Below are positions 1 through 8,885 of a stretch of DNA of 64,000 nt, in pieces. Position 1 is the stretch's first letter. Each line of letters opens with the position of its first letter. The notes beneath the pieces were generated by a model that was not told the origin of the DNA, searched no databases, and worked only from the letters and a program-made list of their open reading frames with translations. A program made the position numbers and the translations under genes. This stretch comes from Undibacterium cyanobacteriorum (GTDB lineage: Bacteria; Pseudomonadota; Gammaproteobacteria; Burkholderiales; Burkholderiaceae_D), in NCBI RefSeq assembly GCF_031326225.1, contig NZ_CP133720.1:4340001-4404000 (forward strand), written 5' to 3'.

Positions 1-2171
1 CACTCTGCCAAAGAAGCGACTTCAACACCACCACGTCCGGCGCCCATCACGTGATGCGCGAATACAAATTTATACTTGGCCTTACTTTGTTCCAGCGTCG
101 TCTTCAACCACTGGTATTGAAGATCACCATGAGTCGGTGCCCAAATGTCGGTGTTGAGCGGCGTACTACCAAAAATGGTGGCCAAGGGCACCGACGAAGA
201 CAGATACGGATCAATCACCACAAACAAGGCATCGCCCCATGTCCAAGCATAGTAGTTGCGCGACTGTCCTACAAATGGCTGCGTTTGCGTATTGCCCGTG
301 TAAAAACTGCCTGGCAATGGTTGCGAATAGTAAGCGTTGCGCGCGTTCTGCGCCCACACCGCGACATTGTTTTCCGTGCCATTGAGCAGATACCCCGCCA
401 TCTGCTCGTGATTACCATTCACCAAGAAAATCGGAGCCGATTTTCCGATGAGGCCAAGATAGGGCCGTTGTATCGCATAGCGCTCTTTCACCTGAGTTTG
501 ATTCACCGTGATCGGGTCCAACATATCGACGCTGAAATCATCGCCTAAGCTGATATGAAAATCGGGACGATCGGCTGCGGCTGTTTGCAAAGTTCGGGTA
601 TAGAGGCTCGCATTAAATTCATTGGCACGCTCTGGATGCGAATCGCCTTGTATGGTGAAACTGAAACTAGCATCCGCAGCGCGCGCTGTTTGGAAACGAG
701 ACTCGCTCGTCGTACCCAATTCTGTTCCACTCTTATCAAACATGTGCAAGCGATAGTAGTAGGTCGTGTTGCCACTGAGCCCTTCTAACTTGAGTTCAGC
801 TGGAACGCCGCTCTGTAGCGCCAACTTAGCGGTCTTATTTTCGAACGTTGAGCTGACGCGACCATACGATATCTGCACATCCAGATCACGACTCGAAGAG
901 AGCACATTGGCGATCACGCTCTGATTGGTCGGCGAAGCCAAAACGATACTGCCATCAAAGGCGATTTCGGATGCATAAGCACTTGGACTTGCGAGTTTCG
1001 GCGCCGAATCGGTGCTCACGACAACACCAGAACGACTATTCACAGTGCACACATAATTGACGCTATTGCTCAAACCTTCCAACAGCAAAGGACTACTACT
1101 TCCTTGCTGTGCCCAGGTCTTACCGGCTCCCGTGCATTGCGCCACATACGTTGGCGTTGGACTAGTGGACTGACCTGACGCTGGCGCGAACAAAATCGCG
1201 AGCTTACCGTCACCTTGTCCCACGGCACTAATGCTAAGACTATCGCTCACCGATGGCAGCAACGAAAATTCATCTCGTCCCATGCCAAGTAAGGCGTAAG
1301 CAGCACTCGTATCCGCCTTACCCTGCGAAGAACTGATCGCGGCGACCATGGCTTTGCCTTTGTTGATGTTGTCGCTATCGCTCAAGAAACTAATGCCTTG
1401 TTCCAAAGCGACGGTGCGACCTACCTTGACTTTGTTATTGAGTAGCGTGGTGACCCACGCGTAGTCAGGGTCATTGGCAAAGGTGCGTGCCGACACCAAC
1501 ATGGCATTAATGATCGAGGCTTTGGTGAAGCGACCACTAGTGATTTGATCGGCCCAATAATTCACTTCCACATCGCTCGGTGCGGTCGCGCCGGTGCGAC
1601 CAAGCACATTCTTGTACACCACACGTACAAAGTCGGCCGCACTCATACTACTGGAATAACCGGTCAAGTCTGGATACAACTTGCCCGCTTCATAAAAATA
1701 ATCGGCGATCCTATCGAGGCTGGTTCCCGCTCGCAGCGCTTCCATCCAGTACAGCATGCCCTCCGCATCCGGCGTGCGATTAAAAAAGGCGATATACAAT
1801 TCAATCAAGGATTGCAATTGAGTTTCCGGAACTTGTCGGGCCACTTCTGCTACAGACAAGTACACGCCCATATCAGCAAAACGGACGGAGGCTACATCGG
1901 TATAGGTTTGACTGAGGCCGCTCCCGAGATCCTTGATAGTCAAGGTATTGCCGCTCAGACTCAGTGCATAATTGGCACGCGGCCCCGCTACAGTCACTGT
2001 CGAGGTCGGTGGACTTTGCGGTGGCGCCGCTAGATTACTTGTTGAAACCTGAGCTGTCGTTTGCGTCCCACCGCAAGCCAATAAGAGAGGAAGCGTGCTC
2101 GCGGCTAACAAAACCAACCGGAATCTAGTTCTGATCTTGAACTTGCCTTCGAGTGTATGGAGAATCATCAT
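1..2171 (-). CDS. Lipoprotein metallophosphoesterase with DUF4214 domain (3' end outside window)
   Basis: The open frame starts at the ATG ending at 2171 and runs off the left edge, giving about 723 residues here. The N-terminus is a lipoprotein signal: a basic start, a hydrophobic run and the lipobox LLAC followed by GG. Residues about 100-230 look like a DUF4214 domain (motifs FNRTPDAEGMLYW and YKNVLGR). A fibronectin-like stretch follows at about 390-510. From about 510 comes a calcineurin-like phosphoesterase domain with the metal motifs GDSH, GDD and GNHE, and HH near the edge. It is probably an outer-membrane or periplasmic phosphatase or nuclease; the substrate is unknown. A fragment of its DUF4214 part recurs in the pseudogene near 3.8 kb. 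The tandem ATG at 2168 is an alternative start. Confidence 0.82.
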   Translation of the reverse strand, partial: MMILHTLEGKFKIRTRFRLVLLAASTLPLLLACGGTQTTAQVSTSNLAAPPQSPPTSTVTVAGPRANYALSLSGNTLTIKDLGSGLSQTYTDVASVRFADMGVYLSVAEVARQVPETQLQSLIELYIAFFNRTPDAEGMLYWMEALRAGTSLDRIADYFYEAGKLYPDLTGYSSSMSAADFVRVVYKNVLGRTGATAPSDVEVNYWADQITSGRFTKASIINAMLVSARTFANDPDYAWVTTLLNNKVKVGRTVALEQGISFLSDSDNINKGKAMVAAISSSQGKADTSAAYALLGMGRDEFSLLPSVSDSLSISAVGQGDGKLAILFAPASGQSTSPTPTYVAQCTGAGKTWAQQGSSSPLLLEGLSNSVNYVCTVNSRSGVVVSTDSAPKLASPSAYASEIAFDGSIVLASPTNQSVIANVLSSSRDLDVQISYGRVSSTFENKTAKLALQSGVPAELKLEGLSGNTTYYYRLHMFDKSGTELGTTSESRFQTARAADASFSFTIQGDSHPERANEFNASLYTRTLQTAAADRPDFHISLGDDFSVDMLDPITVNQTQVKERYAIQRPYLGLIGKSAPIFLVNGNHEQMAGYLLNGTENNVAVWAQNARNAYYSQPLPGSFYTGNTQTQPFVGQSRNYYAWTWGDALFVVIDPYLSSSVPLATIFGSTPLNTDIWAPTHGDLQYQWLKTTLEQSKAKYKFVFAHHVMGAGRGGVEVASLAE

Positions 2172-2402
2172 AGACCTTTGCTATTCAATCGATAAAACGT
2201 CGCCGCACTCGCCGTGCCACAACGCATTCAAATTGATGCACAGTGTGAAGATCAATTATGAAGAAACAATGAAGATTGTGATGCTCCCAACAACTCTTAC
2301 AATTGCTTACGCAATGTCACAAAAGGAAAGTCGAATCTTCATGATTGCTACATAGTTTTATCTCATGCTAACAAACACATCAAGCACTTCTCCAACTCAA
2401 CC

Positions 2403-3515
2403 ATGAACATGCGTCGCTTAATTGTAGTTTTTCTTCTCTTCGGTCTGCTTTGCAAGGCGGCTTACGCTCATCTGATGCCAGCGCAACAAGGTAGTATCAA
2501 CTTACAAGGCAAAGCTGCTTTCGTCGCTATCGCGCTACCTGTATCAGCACTGAAAAATGTCGACCACAACCATGATGGTCGTTTGTCGGTACAAGAGGCA
2601 AGCCTGTTTCAAGCAGCGATTGCTGAGCAAGTCAGCGCCGCGCTGCAATTGAGTGATGGCACCCATCTTGCCAAGCTTGATTTCATCCAGATCAATGCAG
2701 AATCAAGCAGTGAGCACGCGAATGCTGTGGGTGTAGACCATGCAATGGGCGAGAAATTCTTTTTGGCTTTACTTAAATTCTCGTTTGAAAACGAACCTGA
2801 GCACATCGTCCTCAATCTGACTTTCTTTGGCAGTAGCGCGGAAGAAAAACAAGTCACGATCAAAGCGATCCGCGGTGCCACGAGCGAAGTTGGAATCCTG
2901 ACGCCTAGTCTCACAAACCATGTTTTCTTTCAAACCCCACAAGCGACACTTGTGTCTTTCATCAAAATAGGAATCGAGCACATTTTGAGTGGTTGGGACC
3001 ACCTGGCATTCTTACTCAGCATCTTGTGTATCGCCACACAATGGCGTCAGCTGCTTGCGTTCACGGGCATCTTCACAATCGCGCATAGCATCAGCCTTGT
3101 CCTCGCATTAGGCGGCTTATTACACTTCGATGCTCGATGGGTCGAGCCATCTATCGCTCTCAGCATCATCGTCATGGCGGGCCTCAATCTGAGCAAGCAC
3201 CAAATGCGCCTCTCAAGAAAACTCATCGTGGTTTTCTTCTTTGGACTGCTGCATGGACTTGGTTTTGCGGCCAGCCTCGGCGTGCTCGACAGCTCCGCCA
3301 CGCATCGCATATGGAGCATCATGGGCTTCAACCTTGGTATCGAGCTCGGACAAATCGCCTTTCTTGCGACGTGTTTGTCGGTGCTTGCAGCAGTACGATT
3401 CGTCGCTGAGAAGCGCGGCAAACAGCAATCAATACAAGCATTTCTCTTCAAGCTCGTAAATGGCAGCGCGCTCGCATTGGGTTCCTATTTTTTGCTACTC
3501 AATCTCTCGCACTGA
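2403..3515 (+). CDS. HupE/UreJ family membrane protein
   Basis: The protein has 370 residues. A signal peptide ends near residue 22 (AYA|H). A periplasmic region of about 170 residues follows, with an EF-hand-like DHNHDGRLSVQE loop at about 50-62. The C-terminal half carries five to six membrane segments with the family signature: GIEHILSGWDHLAFLL, the IAHS motif, and FFGLLHGLGFAASL. The conserved His and Asp residues in these helices are typical of HupE/UreJ-like proteins, which are linked to nickel or cobalt uptake or to metalloenzyme maturation. No urease or hydrogenase genes lie nearby, so the metal role is inferred from family alone. It appears monocistronic, with a terminator directly downstream. 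Confidence 0.85.
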   Translation: MNMRRLIVVFLLFGLLCKAAYAHLMPAQQGSINLQGKAAFVAIALPVSALKNVDHNHDGRLSVQEASLFQAAIAEQVSAALQLSDGTHLAKLDFIQINAESSSEHANAVGVDHAMGEKFFLALLKFSFENEPEHIVLNLTFFGSSAEEKQVTIKAIRGATSEVGILTPSLTNHVFFQTPQATLVSFIKIGIEHILSGWDHLAFLLSILCIATQWRQLLAFTGIFTIAHSISLVLALGGLLHFDARWVEPSIALSIIVMAGLNLSKHQMRLSRKLIVVFFFGLLHGLGFAASLGVLDSSATHRIWSIMGFNLGIELGQIAFLATCLSVLAAVRFVAEKRGKQQSIQAFLFKLVNGSALALGSYFLLLNLSH

Positions 3516-3540
3516 ATTCCTGTTGTCGCGTATCATCGGT

Positions 3541-3583
3541 AAAAAAGAGCGAGGACGATCAATTTTGCCTCGCTCGATTTTTG
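3541..3583 (+). terminator. Rho-independent terminator after the HupE/UreJ gene
   Basis: GAGCGAGG (3547-3554) pairs with CCTCGCTC (3568-3575) and is followed by GATTTTT. An A-run precedes the left arm, so it could also work on the minus strand. Confidence 0.8.
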
Positions 3584-3599
3584 ACACCGGAAATTTGGC

Positions 3600-3872
3600 T
3601 AACTAGGAAATGATAGACAATGCCTTAGTCGTCTTCCAATCACCACGCGTGAAATCAGGGAAGACTTGTGACGAGCCATCCTCCGCCACCGACTTCTCAC
3701 TGAGTGGTCCGACGGCAGACCAGAAAGCGCCTTCGTATACATTTTGATCGAGCGCCTCACCGTTGCGCAGACATTCGATAATGCGATACAGCATCAAGAA
3801 ATCCATGCCGCCATACTGCTGGAATCAACGGTCAAGTCCTAATACCACTTGCCCGCTTCATAAAAATGATCT
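3600..3872 (-). pseudogene. Chimeric pseudogene: DUF4214 fragment fused to the GH109-like gene's 3' end
   Basis: Minus-strand positions 3815-3603 encode about 67 residues that nearly match the C-terminus of the GH109-like oxidoreductase at 4895-6286 (from MDFLMLYRIIEC to DFTRGDWKTT). The last residues differ (KALSIIS instead of NPLKIIA). Directly upstream, about 3823-3870 matches the DUF4214-coding part of the first gene (compare 1648-1710), with an in-frame stop where the original has a tyrosine-proline region. The join lies at a short shared ATGxxxGCGGC-type stretch. No start or catalytic part remains, so this is a remnant. Confidence 0.8.
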
Positions 3873-4030
3873 CGATTTCGAAAATCTCATACAGCGTGCT
3901 GATATCGCTATGTGTCACGCCAAGTCGCATGGGTGAGCAATGTCCGATAGTCGATTTGCAAATCATCTCAAACACCTAATGAGGGAGCACCATTAACCCG
4001 AAATCCTTCCTCTTCTTTTTATGAAAGAAT

Positions 4031-4060
4031 TTGTTCATCCAAGGCATTCCGTTTTATAAT
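4031..4060 (+). promoter_or_regulatory. Candidate sigma-70 promoter
   Basis: TTGTTC (4031-4036) and a perfect TATAAT (4055-4060) are separated by 18 bases, about 35 bases upstream of the ATG at 4096. The assignment is by consensus only. Confidence 0.5.
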
Positions 4061-4095
4061 GCACTTTTGATATATAAAAAAGGTAACTTATTCTT

Positions 4096-4641
4096 ATGGG
4101 GAATTACTCAAAACAATTCGTATTCATGGTTTGCACGCTTCTATCAGCCTGCGGTGGTGAATCGGCGAAGTTATTGCCAACACCGGTAGAAACAAACCAA
4201 GCGCTAATACTGCAGCATCAATCGATTTGGAATGCCAATAAACTCAATAACTATAGCTTCATCTACGCTAGCGCACCCCGTTGTGATACAGCAGATCCTT
4301 TCCCTGCTGTGACAATTACAGTGAAAAATGGCCAAGCGGTAAGTGCTACTTTCCCTATTTTGAAAGAGGTCAAAGCAGACACTCCCGGTGCAGTTGCAAC
4401 GACGATCTCTGGCCCTAATGGCAGCAATACGATATATCACGTTTTCGAGTTGCACGAAACTTCCGGCTTTCGGGTGACAATCGCCGACGTTTTTAAAACG
4501 ATGTTGGAACAAAATCAGAAACAAAATCTCACCAATATTCGTTTTCAAGAAACCCTAGGCAGCCCGCTGGCTTTCGAAATATTGGGGCCGGGAAAATGCG
4601 ACACCTTTGTCGTATCAATCAGCAAGCCCGAACCGCTCTAA
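4096..4641 (+). CDS. Small lipoprotein, DUF6174-like
   Basis: The protein has 181 residues. Its N-terminus is a lipoprotein signal with lipobox LSAC followed by GGE at about residues 17-22, so it should be membrane anchored. The mature part has the layout of DUF6174 proteins: a WNANKLNNYSF-like opening (about 50-60), a cysteine soon after, and a VTITVKNGQAVSA strand at about 75-88. A second cysteine lies near the C-terminus (GKCDTF). The function of that family is unknown. It stands alone, between the chimeric pseudogene and the convergent GH109-like gene, with a good TATAAT box upstream. Confidence 0.65.
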   Translation: MGNYSKQFVFMVCTLLSACGGESAKLLPTPVETNQALILQHQSIWNANKLNNYSFIYASAPRCDTADPFPAVTITVKNGQAVSATFPILKEVKADTPGAVATTISGPNGSNTIYHVFELHETSGFRVTIADVFKTMLEQNQKQNLTNIRFQETLGSPLAFEILGPGKCDTFVVSISKPEPL

Positions 4642-4840
4642 ATAGATTCAAAGGCATTTTTTGACGAAACCATTCCGCCTTGCCAAGCTGGGCATTTGCA
4701 CTACGTTATTTCGTAGTTCGATATTTTTCCTCGCACTTGCCCTGAGGTTTGCTCTCGCAACATTAGCAGCTGATGTTGCCCCCCTTATGAACGAAAGTAA
4801 TTGTTGCGAATAAGGAGGTAAAGTAAGACGAGGTCGAGAG

Positions 4841-4880
4841 AACAAAAACGCGGATGAGCGCAAAGCTCACCGCGTTCTTT
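4841..4880 (-). terminator. Terminator of the GH109-like gene
   Basis: On the minus strand AACGCGGTGAGC pairs with GCTCA-T-CCGCGTT (one bulged base, plus-strand arms 4847-4859 and 4865-4876) and is followed by TTTTTG. It lies 15-50 bases beyond the stop of the minus-strand gene. Confidence 0.78.
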
Positions 4881-4894
4881 ATGGGATAATCTTT

Positions 4895-6286
4895 TTAAGC
4901 AATGATCTTCAGAGGATTGGTCGTCTTCCAATCACCACGCGTGAAATCAGGGAAGACTTGTGAAGAACCATCCTCCGCCACCGACTTCTCACTGAGTGGT
5001 CCGACGGCAGACCAGAAAGCACCTTCGTACACATTCTGATCGAGCGCCTCGCCATTGCGCAGACATTCGATAATGCGATACAGCATCAAGAAATCCATGC
5101 CGCCATGGCCGCCCATCTTCTTAGCCAATTCACCAAGGCGCACATAGAGAGGATGTTCATATTTCTGCGCGATCGCTTCCCACTCTTTTCCTTCTGCCCA
5201 TTTGTGGTAATTGCTGGTGATGCCTTCCACCGAGATGCGATTCGGGAAGCCTGCCAATACGCCGTTCACACCTTGAATCATATTGTGACGGGTGTAAGGC
5301 CGTGGTGTGGTTTCATCCCATTGCACCATGATCGTACGACCTAGATGAGTTTTGATAATCGATGTATTGATATCGCCACCTTTGAAATCCAATTCTTTGA
5401 ATTTCGGCGTCGTTAATTTAGTCGATTTCTGCGCATAAGCAGCGCGGCCTTTTGCCGGCGAAGAGAAGGAAGTAATGCGTCCAAAATTATCTTCGCCACG
5501 CGCTAAGTTCATGTATTGCGCGACAGGGCCTAAGCCGTGGGTAGGATACAAATTGCCATTGCGTTTGGCGTATTCGAAAGTACGCCAAGAACCGGTTGAA
5601 TCACCATTCTCCATTTGAAAACGCAAGGCGTGGATATACGCCGCTTCGGCATGCAATAGATCGCCGAGCACGCCTTGTCGTACCATATTCAAGTACAGCA
5701 ATTCTTCTCGACCGTAATTGACGTTTTCCATCATCATGCAATGGCGCCCAGTGGCTTCTGAGGTATCGACGATATCCCACAAATCTTTGATAGTGGTCGC
5801 CATCGGCACTTCCACAAAAGCGTGGGCGCCGGCTTTCATACTCGCGATTGACATCGGCGCATGCGTAATCCATGGTGTAGCGATGAACACCGCATCAGGC
5901 TTGGTTTCGCTCAACATCAAGCGCCAAGCATTTTCATCGCCGAAGTAAAGCTTGGGCGTATGGCCAAATTTGGTCACCGCCGCTTCGGATTTTTTGACGC
6001 GCGCTTCCACCATATCGCAGATTCCGACGAACTGAACGCCTTCGATTTCCGCCAATTGCGCGGCGTGTCCTGAACCGCGCGCACCGACCCCGATAATCGC
6101 GACTTTAACCTTATCAAGTTTTGGCGCGACAAAATCGCCCATGTACTTGGCGCCTTTGATACGACTCAGGCTTGTGGCTGACTTCTTCTGTGCCAAGACT
6201 GGCGCACTTGATAGCGCAGCGAGGCCTGCGCTGAAACCACCGAGAGATTTGAGGAATCCACGACGCTTTGATGTTTGTTCTGACAT
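4895..6286 (-). CDS. Tat-exported Gfo/Idh/MocA-fold protein, GH109-like
   Basis: The start chosen is the ATG at 6286, preceded by GAGTGAG, rather than the track's earlier in-frame ATG at 6319, because it begins a clean twin-arginine signal (KRRGFLK, then a hydrophobic run ending in APVLA). The protein has about 463 residues. Residues about 55-175 form an NAD(P)-binding Rossmann domain (GVGARGSGH, then GICD). The second domain has motifs typical of GH109 alpha-N-acetylgalactosaminidase-type enzymes: MMMENVNYGREEL and NGNLYPTHGLGP. Those enzymes use bound NAD in glycoside cleavage, so a periplasmic sugar-processing role is likely. The exact substrate is not shown. A copy of the last 67 codons lies in the pseudogene at 3600-3815. 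Confidence 0.83.
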   Translation of the reverse strand: MSEQTSKRRGFLKSLGGFSAGLAALSSAPVLAQKKSATSLSRIKGAKYMGDFVAPKLDKVKVAIIGVGARGSGHAAQLAEIEGVQFVGICDMVEARVKKSEAAVTKFGHTPKLYFGDENAWRLMLSETKPDAVFIATPWITHAPMSIASMKAGAHAFVEVPMATTIKDLWDIVDTSEATGRHCMMMENVNYGREELLYLNMVRQGVLGDLLHAEAAYIHALRFQMENGDSTGSWRTFEYAKRNGNLYPTHGLGPVAQYMNLARGEDNFGRITSFSSPAKGRAAYAQKSTKLTTPKFKELDFKGGDINTSIIKTHLGRTIMVQWDETTPRPYTRHNMIQGVNGVLAGFPNRISVEGITSNYHKWAEGKEWEAIAQKYEHPLYVRLGELAKKMGGHGGMDFLMLYRIIECLRNGEALDQNVYEGAFWSAVGPLSEKSVAEDGSSQVFPDFTRGDWKTTNPLKIIA

Positions 6287-6485
6287 AGTTTTCTCACTCA
6301 AGAAGAAGGCTTGGGGCATAATCTGCGCTGAATCAATTCAGCATGAAGACCGAAAATCGAGACGTTTCATTCTACCGAAACTAAGGGAGCCAGCGCGTGA
6401 TTAATATTCAAGGCCTCCTTAAGTTTTTATAAATGAATGCTCAAGAGAAGGCAGCGCATGGTCAATTTCACCAAGGATGTCCACA

Positions 6486-6908
6486 ATGGAAATACATGAA
6501 TTGCAAGAATTCCTGAGCAATGAATTCCCTCAGAGTTCGGTTCGTATTGAGGCCTTAGGCGAGCTGGGCGCTACCGTGCGGCAGCGCATCGATCAATCGC
6601 ATTTGCGACCCGGCGGCACAGTTTCTGGTCCCGTCTTAATGACGGTGGCGGATGTCGCTATGTATGTCGCTCTGCTTAATCGCATTGGCATCGTGCCCTT
6701 GGCTGTCACGACCAATCTGACCATCAACTTTTTACGTAAGCCGTCGGCACAACGCGACATTATTGGGGTTTGTGAATTGATCAAAGTCGGGAGAAGTCAA
6801 GCGGTCGGTGAAGTGGCTTTGTATTCAGAGGGCAATGATGAGATGGTGGCGCATGTGATTTGTACTTACGCGATACCCCGTCCCGACTTAGGCTCGATCA
6901 GTTCCTGA
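6486..6908 (+). CDS. PaaI-family hotdog thioesterase
   Basis: The protein has about 140 residues. The ATG at 6486 fits the AAGGA at 6473-6477 (8-base spacing) better than the in-frame ATG at 6477, which overlaps that site. The single hotdog domain shows the PaaI pattern: HLRPGGTVSGP (substrate pocket), then MTVADVAMYVALL on the long helix, and TTNLTINFLRKP strands. Such enzymes hydrolyse acyl-CoA thioesters in the cytoplasm. The substrate here is unknown. It is divergent from the GH109-like gene and has no obvious operon partner. Confidence 0.82.
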   Translation: MEIHELQEFLSNEFPQSSVRIEALGELGATVRQRIDQSHLRPGGTVSGPVLMTVADVAMYVALLNRIGIVPLAVTTNLTINFLRKPSAQRDIIGVCELIKVGRSQAVGEVALYSEGNDEMVAHVICTYAIPRPDLGSISS

Positions 6909-7064
6909 CACCATTCATAGCACTCTATTGTCAATCAAATATGCGTTTCTACCTTTAGCGCATTACCCTTTGACAATGGCAAATCAAGTTCGTATGCTCA
7001 ACACTCGATGCAGCCAGTACCAATTGCAATCGAATTTTCGATAAATCAGACGACCGGACTCAGT

Positions 7065-7826
7065 ATGATGCATCCACATTTCTTACATCGTCGTTTCTCA
7101 TATTCGCGTTGTTTTGCGCTGGCAATCGGATTGACATGGGCGCAGCAAGGAGCGACGCAAGAGCCTCTCAGGTTGATGTTTGAAAATCGCGCACCGTATG
7201 CTTACAAAAATAAGCAAGGCAAACTCGATGGGCTCATCGTGCAATCGCTCGAGCCTGCTCTGAAAAAAGCTGGAATTGATTTTGTTTGGATCGAAACACC
7301 CTTCAAACGGCAACTGAGTATTGTCGAACAAGACCAAGACACCAGCTGTGCAACAGGCGTTTTTATGACGAAAGAACGGCAGCGCTACGCCAAATTTTCC
7401 GGCGCGATCTTACACGATCAAGAGCGCCCCTCGATTATTCTGGCGCATCAAGATTTCAAAATACCACCTGGATTGAACCTTCTGCAGGTACTGAGTTTAT
7501 CGAAAGCGCGACTTCTTAAGAAAGAGCATGCTTCTTACGGCCCCCATATCGACGATGCTATCGAAAAATCAGGTATCCAGATTGTCTCCACCACGGCTGA
7601 ATCACGCAATATGGCGAAGATGCTGGTTGCAAAACGAGGGGATTTTATATTTGTCTCAGAGGAAGAAGCACGTACCCTCATCAAAGAAAACGCAGATGGA
7701 GCGCACTTACAAATCTATACCCCAAGTGGGATGCCACAGAGTCAAGATCGCTACCTCATGTGTACCAACAAAACTGCAGATCAGACTCTGCAGCGCTTGA
7801 ATCGCGCACTTAGCCCCAACCTCTAA
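7065..7826 (+). CDS. Periplasmic solute-binding-like protein (SBP family 3 type)
   Basis: About 253 residues from the ATG at 7065. The frame is open back to 7008, but the later ATG puts the basic, hydrophobic signal at the N-terminus (cleavage probably after GATQ). The mature part begins with LRLMFENRAPYAYKN and continues LDGLIVQSLEPALKKAG, as in family-3 amino-acid-type binding proteins. TCATGVFMTKERQRYAKFSG matches the second half of lobe one. No permease or ATPase genes adjoin, so it may serve a distant transporter or act as a sensor. RidA follows 40 bases downstream. Confidence 0.72.
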   Translation: MMHPHFLHRRFSYSRCFALAIGLTWAQQGATQEPLRLMFENRAPYAYKNKQGKLDGLIVQSLEPALKKAGIDFVWIETPFKRQLSIVEQDQDTSCATGVFMTKERQRYAKFSGAILHDQERPSIILAHQDFKIPPGLNLLQVLSLSKARLLKKEHASYGPHIDDAIEKSGIQIVSTTAESRNMAKMLVAKRGDFIFVSEEEARTLIKENADGAHLQIYTPSGMPQSQDRYLMCTNKTADQTLQRLNRALSPNL

Positions 7827-7866
7827 TCGTCTTTTCCGCTATCAATATTACGCAATCAATAATCCA

Positions 7867-8259
7867 ATGAATCGATATCGCATAAGTTCAGGCTCTACTT
7901 TTGAAGAAGAAATCGGCTATTCCCGCGCCATTGTGAATGGCGATTGGGTATTCGTATCGGGTACGACAGGTTTTGATTATTCAACGATGACCATCGCTGA
8001 CGATATCGAGACGCAAACCGCCCAATGTCTTGAGAATATCAAAGCCGCCTTAGCCCAAGCGGGTACTTCCCTGGAGGACATTGTTCGGGTCAATTACGTG
8101 GTGCCGAACGCTGAAGAATTCCCACGCTGTTGGCCCACGTTGAAGCGGTATTTGGGTGAGATACGTCCTGCAGCGATGATGATTGCAGCGGGTTTGGCAG
8201 ATCCTCGGATGAAAATTGAAATCGAGGTGACGGCGATAAAACGCCAGCCCAATGCCTAA
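7867..8259 (+). CDS. RidA family protein
   Basis: The protein has 130 residues, the usual RidA/YjgF size. It has the strand pattern YSRAIVNGDWVFVSGTTG, the helix QCLENIKAALAQAG with EDIVRVNYVV, and the C-terminal RPAAMMIAAGLADPRMKIEIEVTA. RidA proteins hydrolyse reactive enamine/imine intermediates; some members have drifted. The usual catalytic arginine near residue 105 is represented by the RPA segment at about 101-103. It is cytoplasmic and probably co-transcribed with the upstream binding protein. Confidence 0.88.
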   Translation: MNRYRISSGSTFEEEIGYSRAIVNGDWVFVSGTTGFDYSTMTIADDIETQTAQCLENIKAALAQAGTSLEDIVRVNYVVPNAEEFPRCWPTLKRYLGEIRPAAMMIAAGLADPRMKIEIEVTAIKRQPNA

Positions 8260-8366
8260 CAATGCCTAACCGTGGGCTTTCAGGTGTAAACTAGCGACCA
8301 CTAATGCTCTGGCACGCTTTTGCACGTTCTTGCTGTACAGGAGCTTAAAACTCGCATGGAATTCAC

Positions 8367-8849
8367 ATGAAATTTGAACATTTGGTCGAAATTAACGATC
8401 TTTCTAATCCTCTCATCGAAGTCATCAGCCGTGAACAGTTGTGGCGCGGCCTGATTCTTCGGGCCGAGTCTCCTAAAATGTTTGTCTCTTACATCGATCA
8501 ATGTGCCATTACCGATCGCACAGAAGTTTCGATGACGCGCGAAATTCAGTACGGTACCTTGCTAATCACTGACCATGTCAGCATGGTCCATAACGACTAT
8601 GTGCACTACGAAGTACCCGCGCAAGACCAGATCCCACCTTCGTCTTTGCGCATGAGTATCGAAGAGCCTGAACCCGATCATCTGTTTGTGCGCTTCTGCT
8701 ATGAAGATGGACATACCGCGGCAGAAGACGAAGCGAATGAGATGTACGATGAATATCGCCGCTCGGCCTACCACGAGGCGGATGTCGACACCATACGCGT
8801 GATTCGAGAATTAGCCGAAGGCGGGCTCCTGAATGCTTTAATGAACTAA
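8367..8849 (+). CDS. SRPBCC family protein (DUF1857/AtaL-like)
   Basis: The protein has 160 residues and opens KFEHLVEIND, followed by REQLWRGLILRAESP, the recognisable start of DUF1857/AtaL-like START-fold proteins. These have a hydrophobic ligand cavity and usually no known substrate. The middle is strand-rich and the acidic C-terminal helix runs YRRSAYHEADVDTIRVIREL. It lies 36 bases upstream of the bactofilin-like gene on the same strand, so the two may share a transcript. No functional link is visible. Confidence 0.78.
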   Translation: MKFEHLVEINDLSNPLIEVISREQLWRGLILRAESPKMFVSYIDQCAITDRTEVSMTREIQYGTLLITDHVSMVHNDYVHYEVPAQDQIPPSSLRMSIEEPEPDHLFVRFCYEDGHTAAEDEANEMYDEYRRSAYHEADVDTIRVIRELAEGGLLNALMN

Positions 8850-8885
8850 AGACGCACTAAAGACAAACCAATACGGAAAACAACC

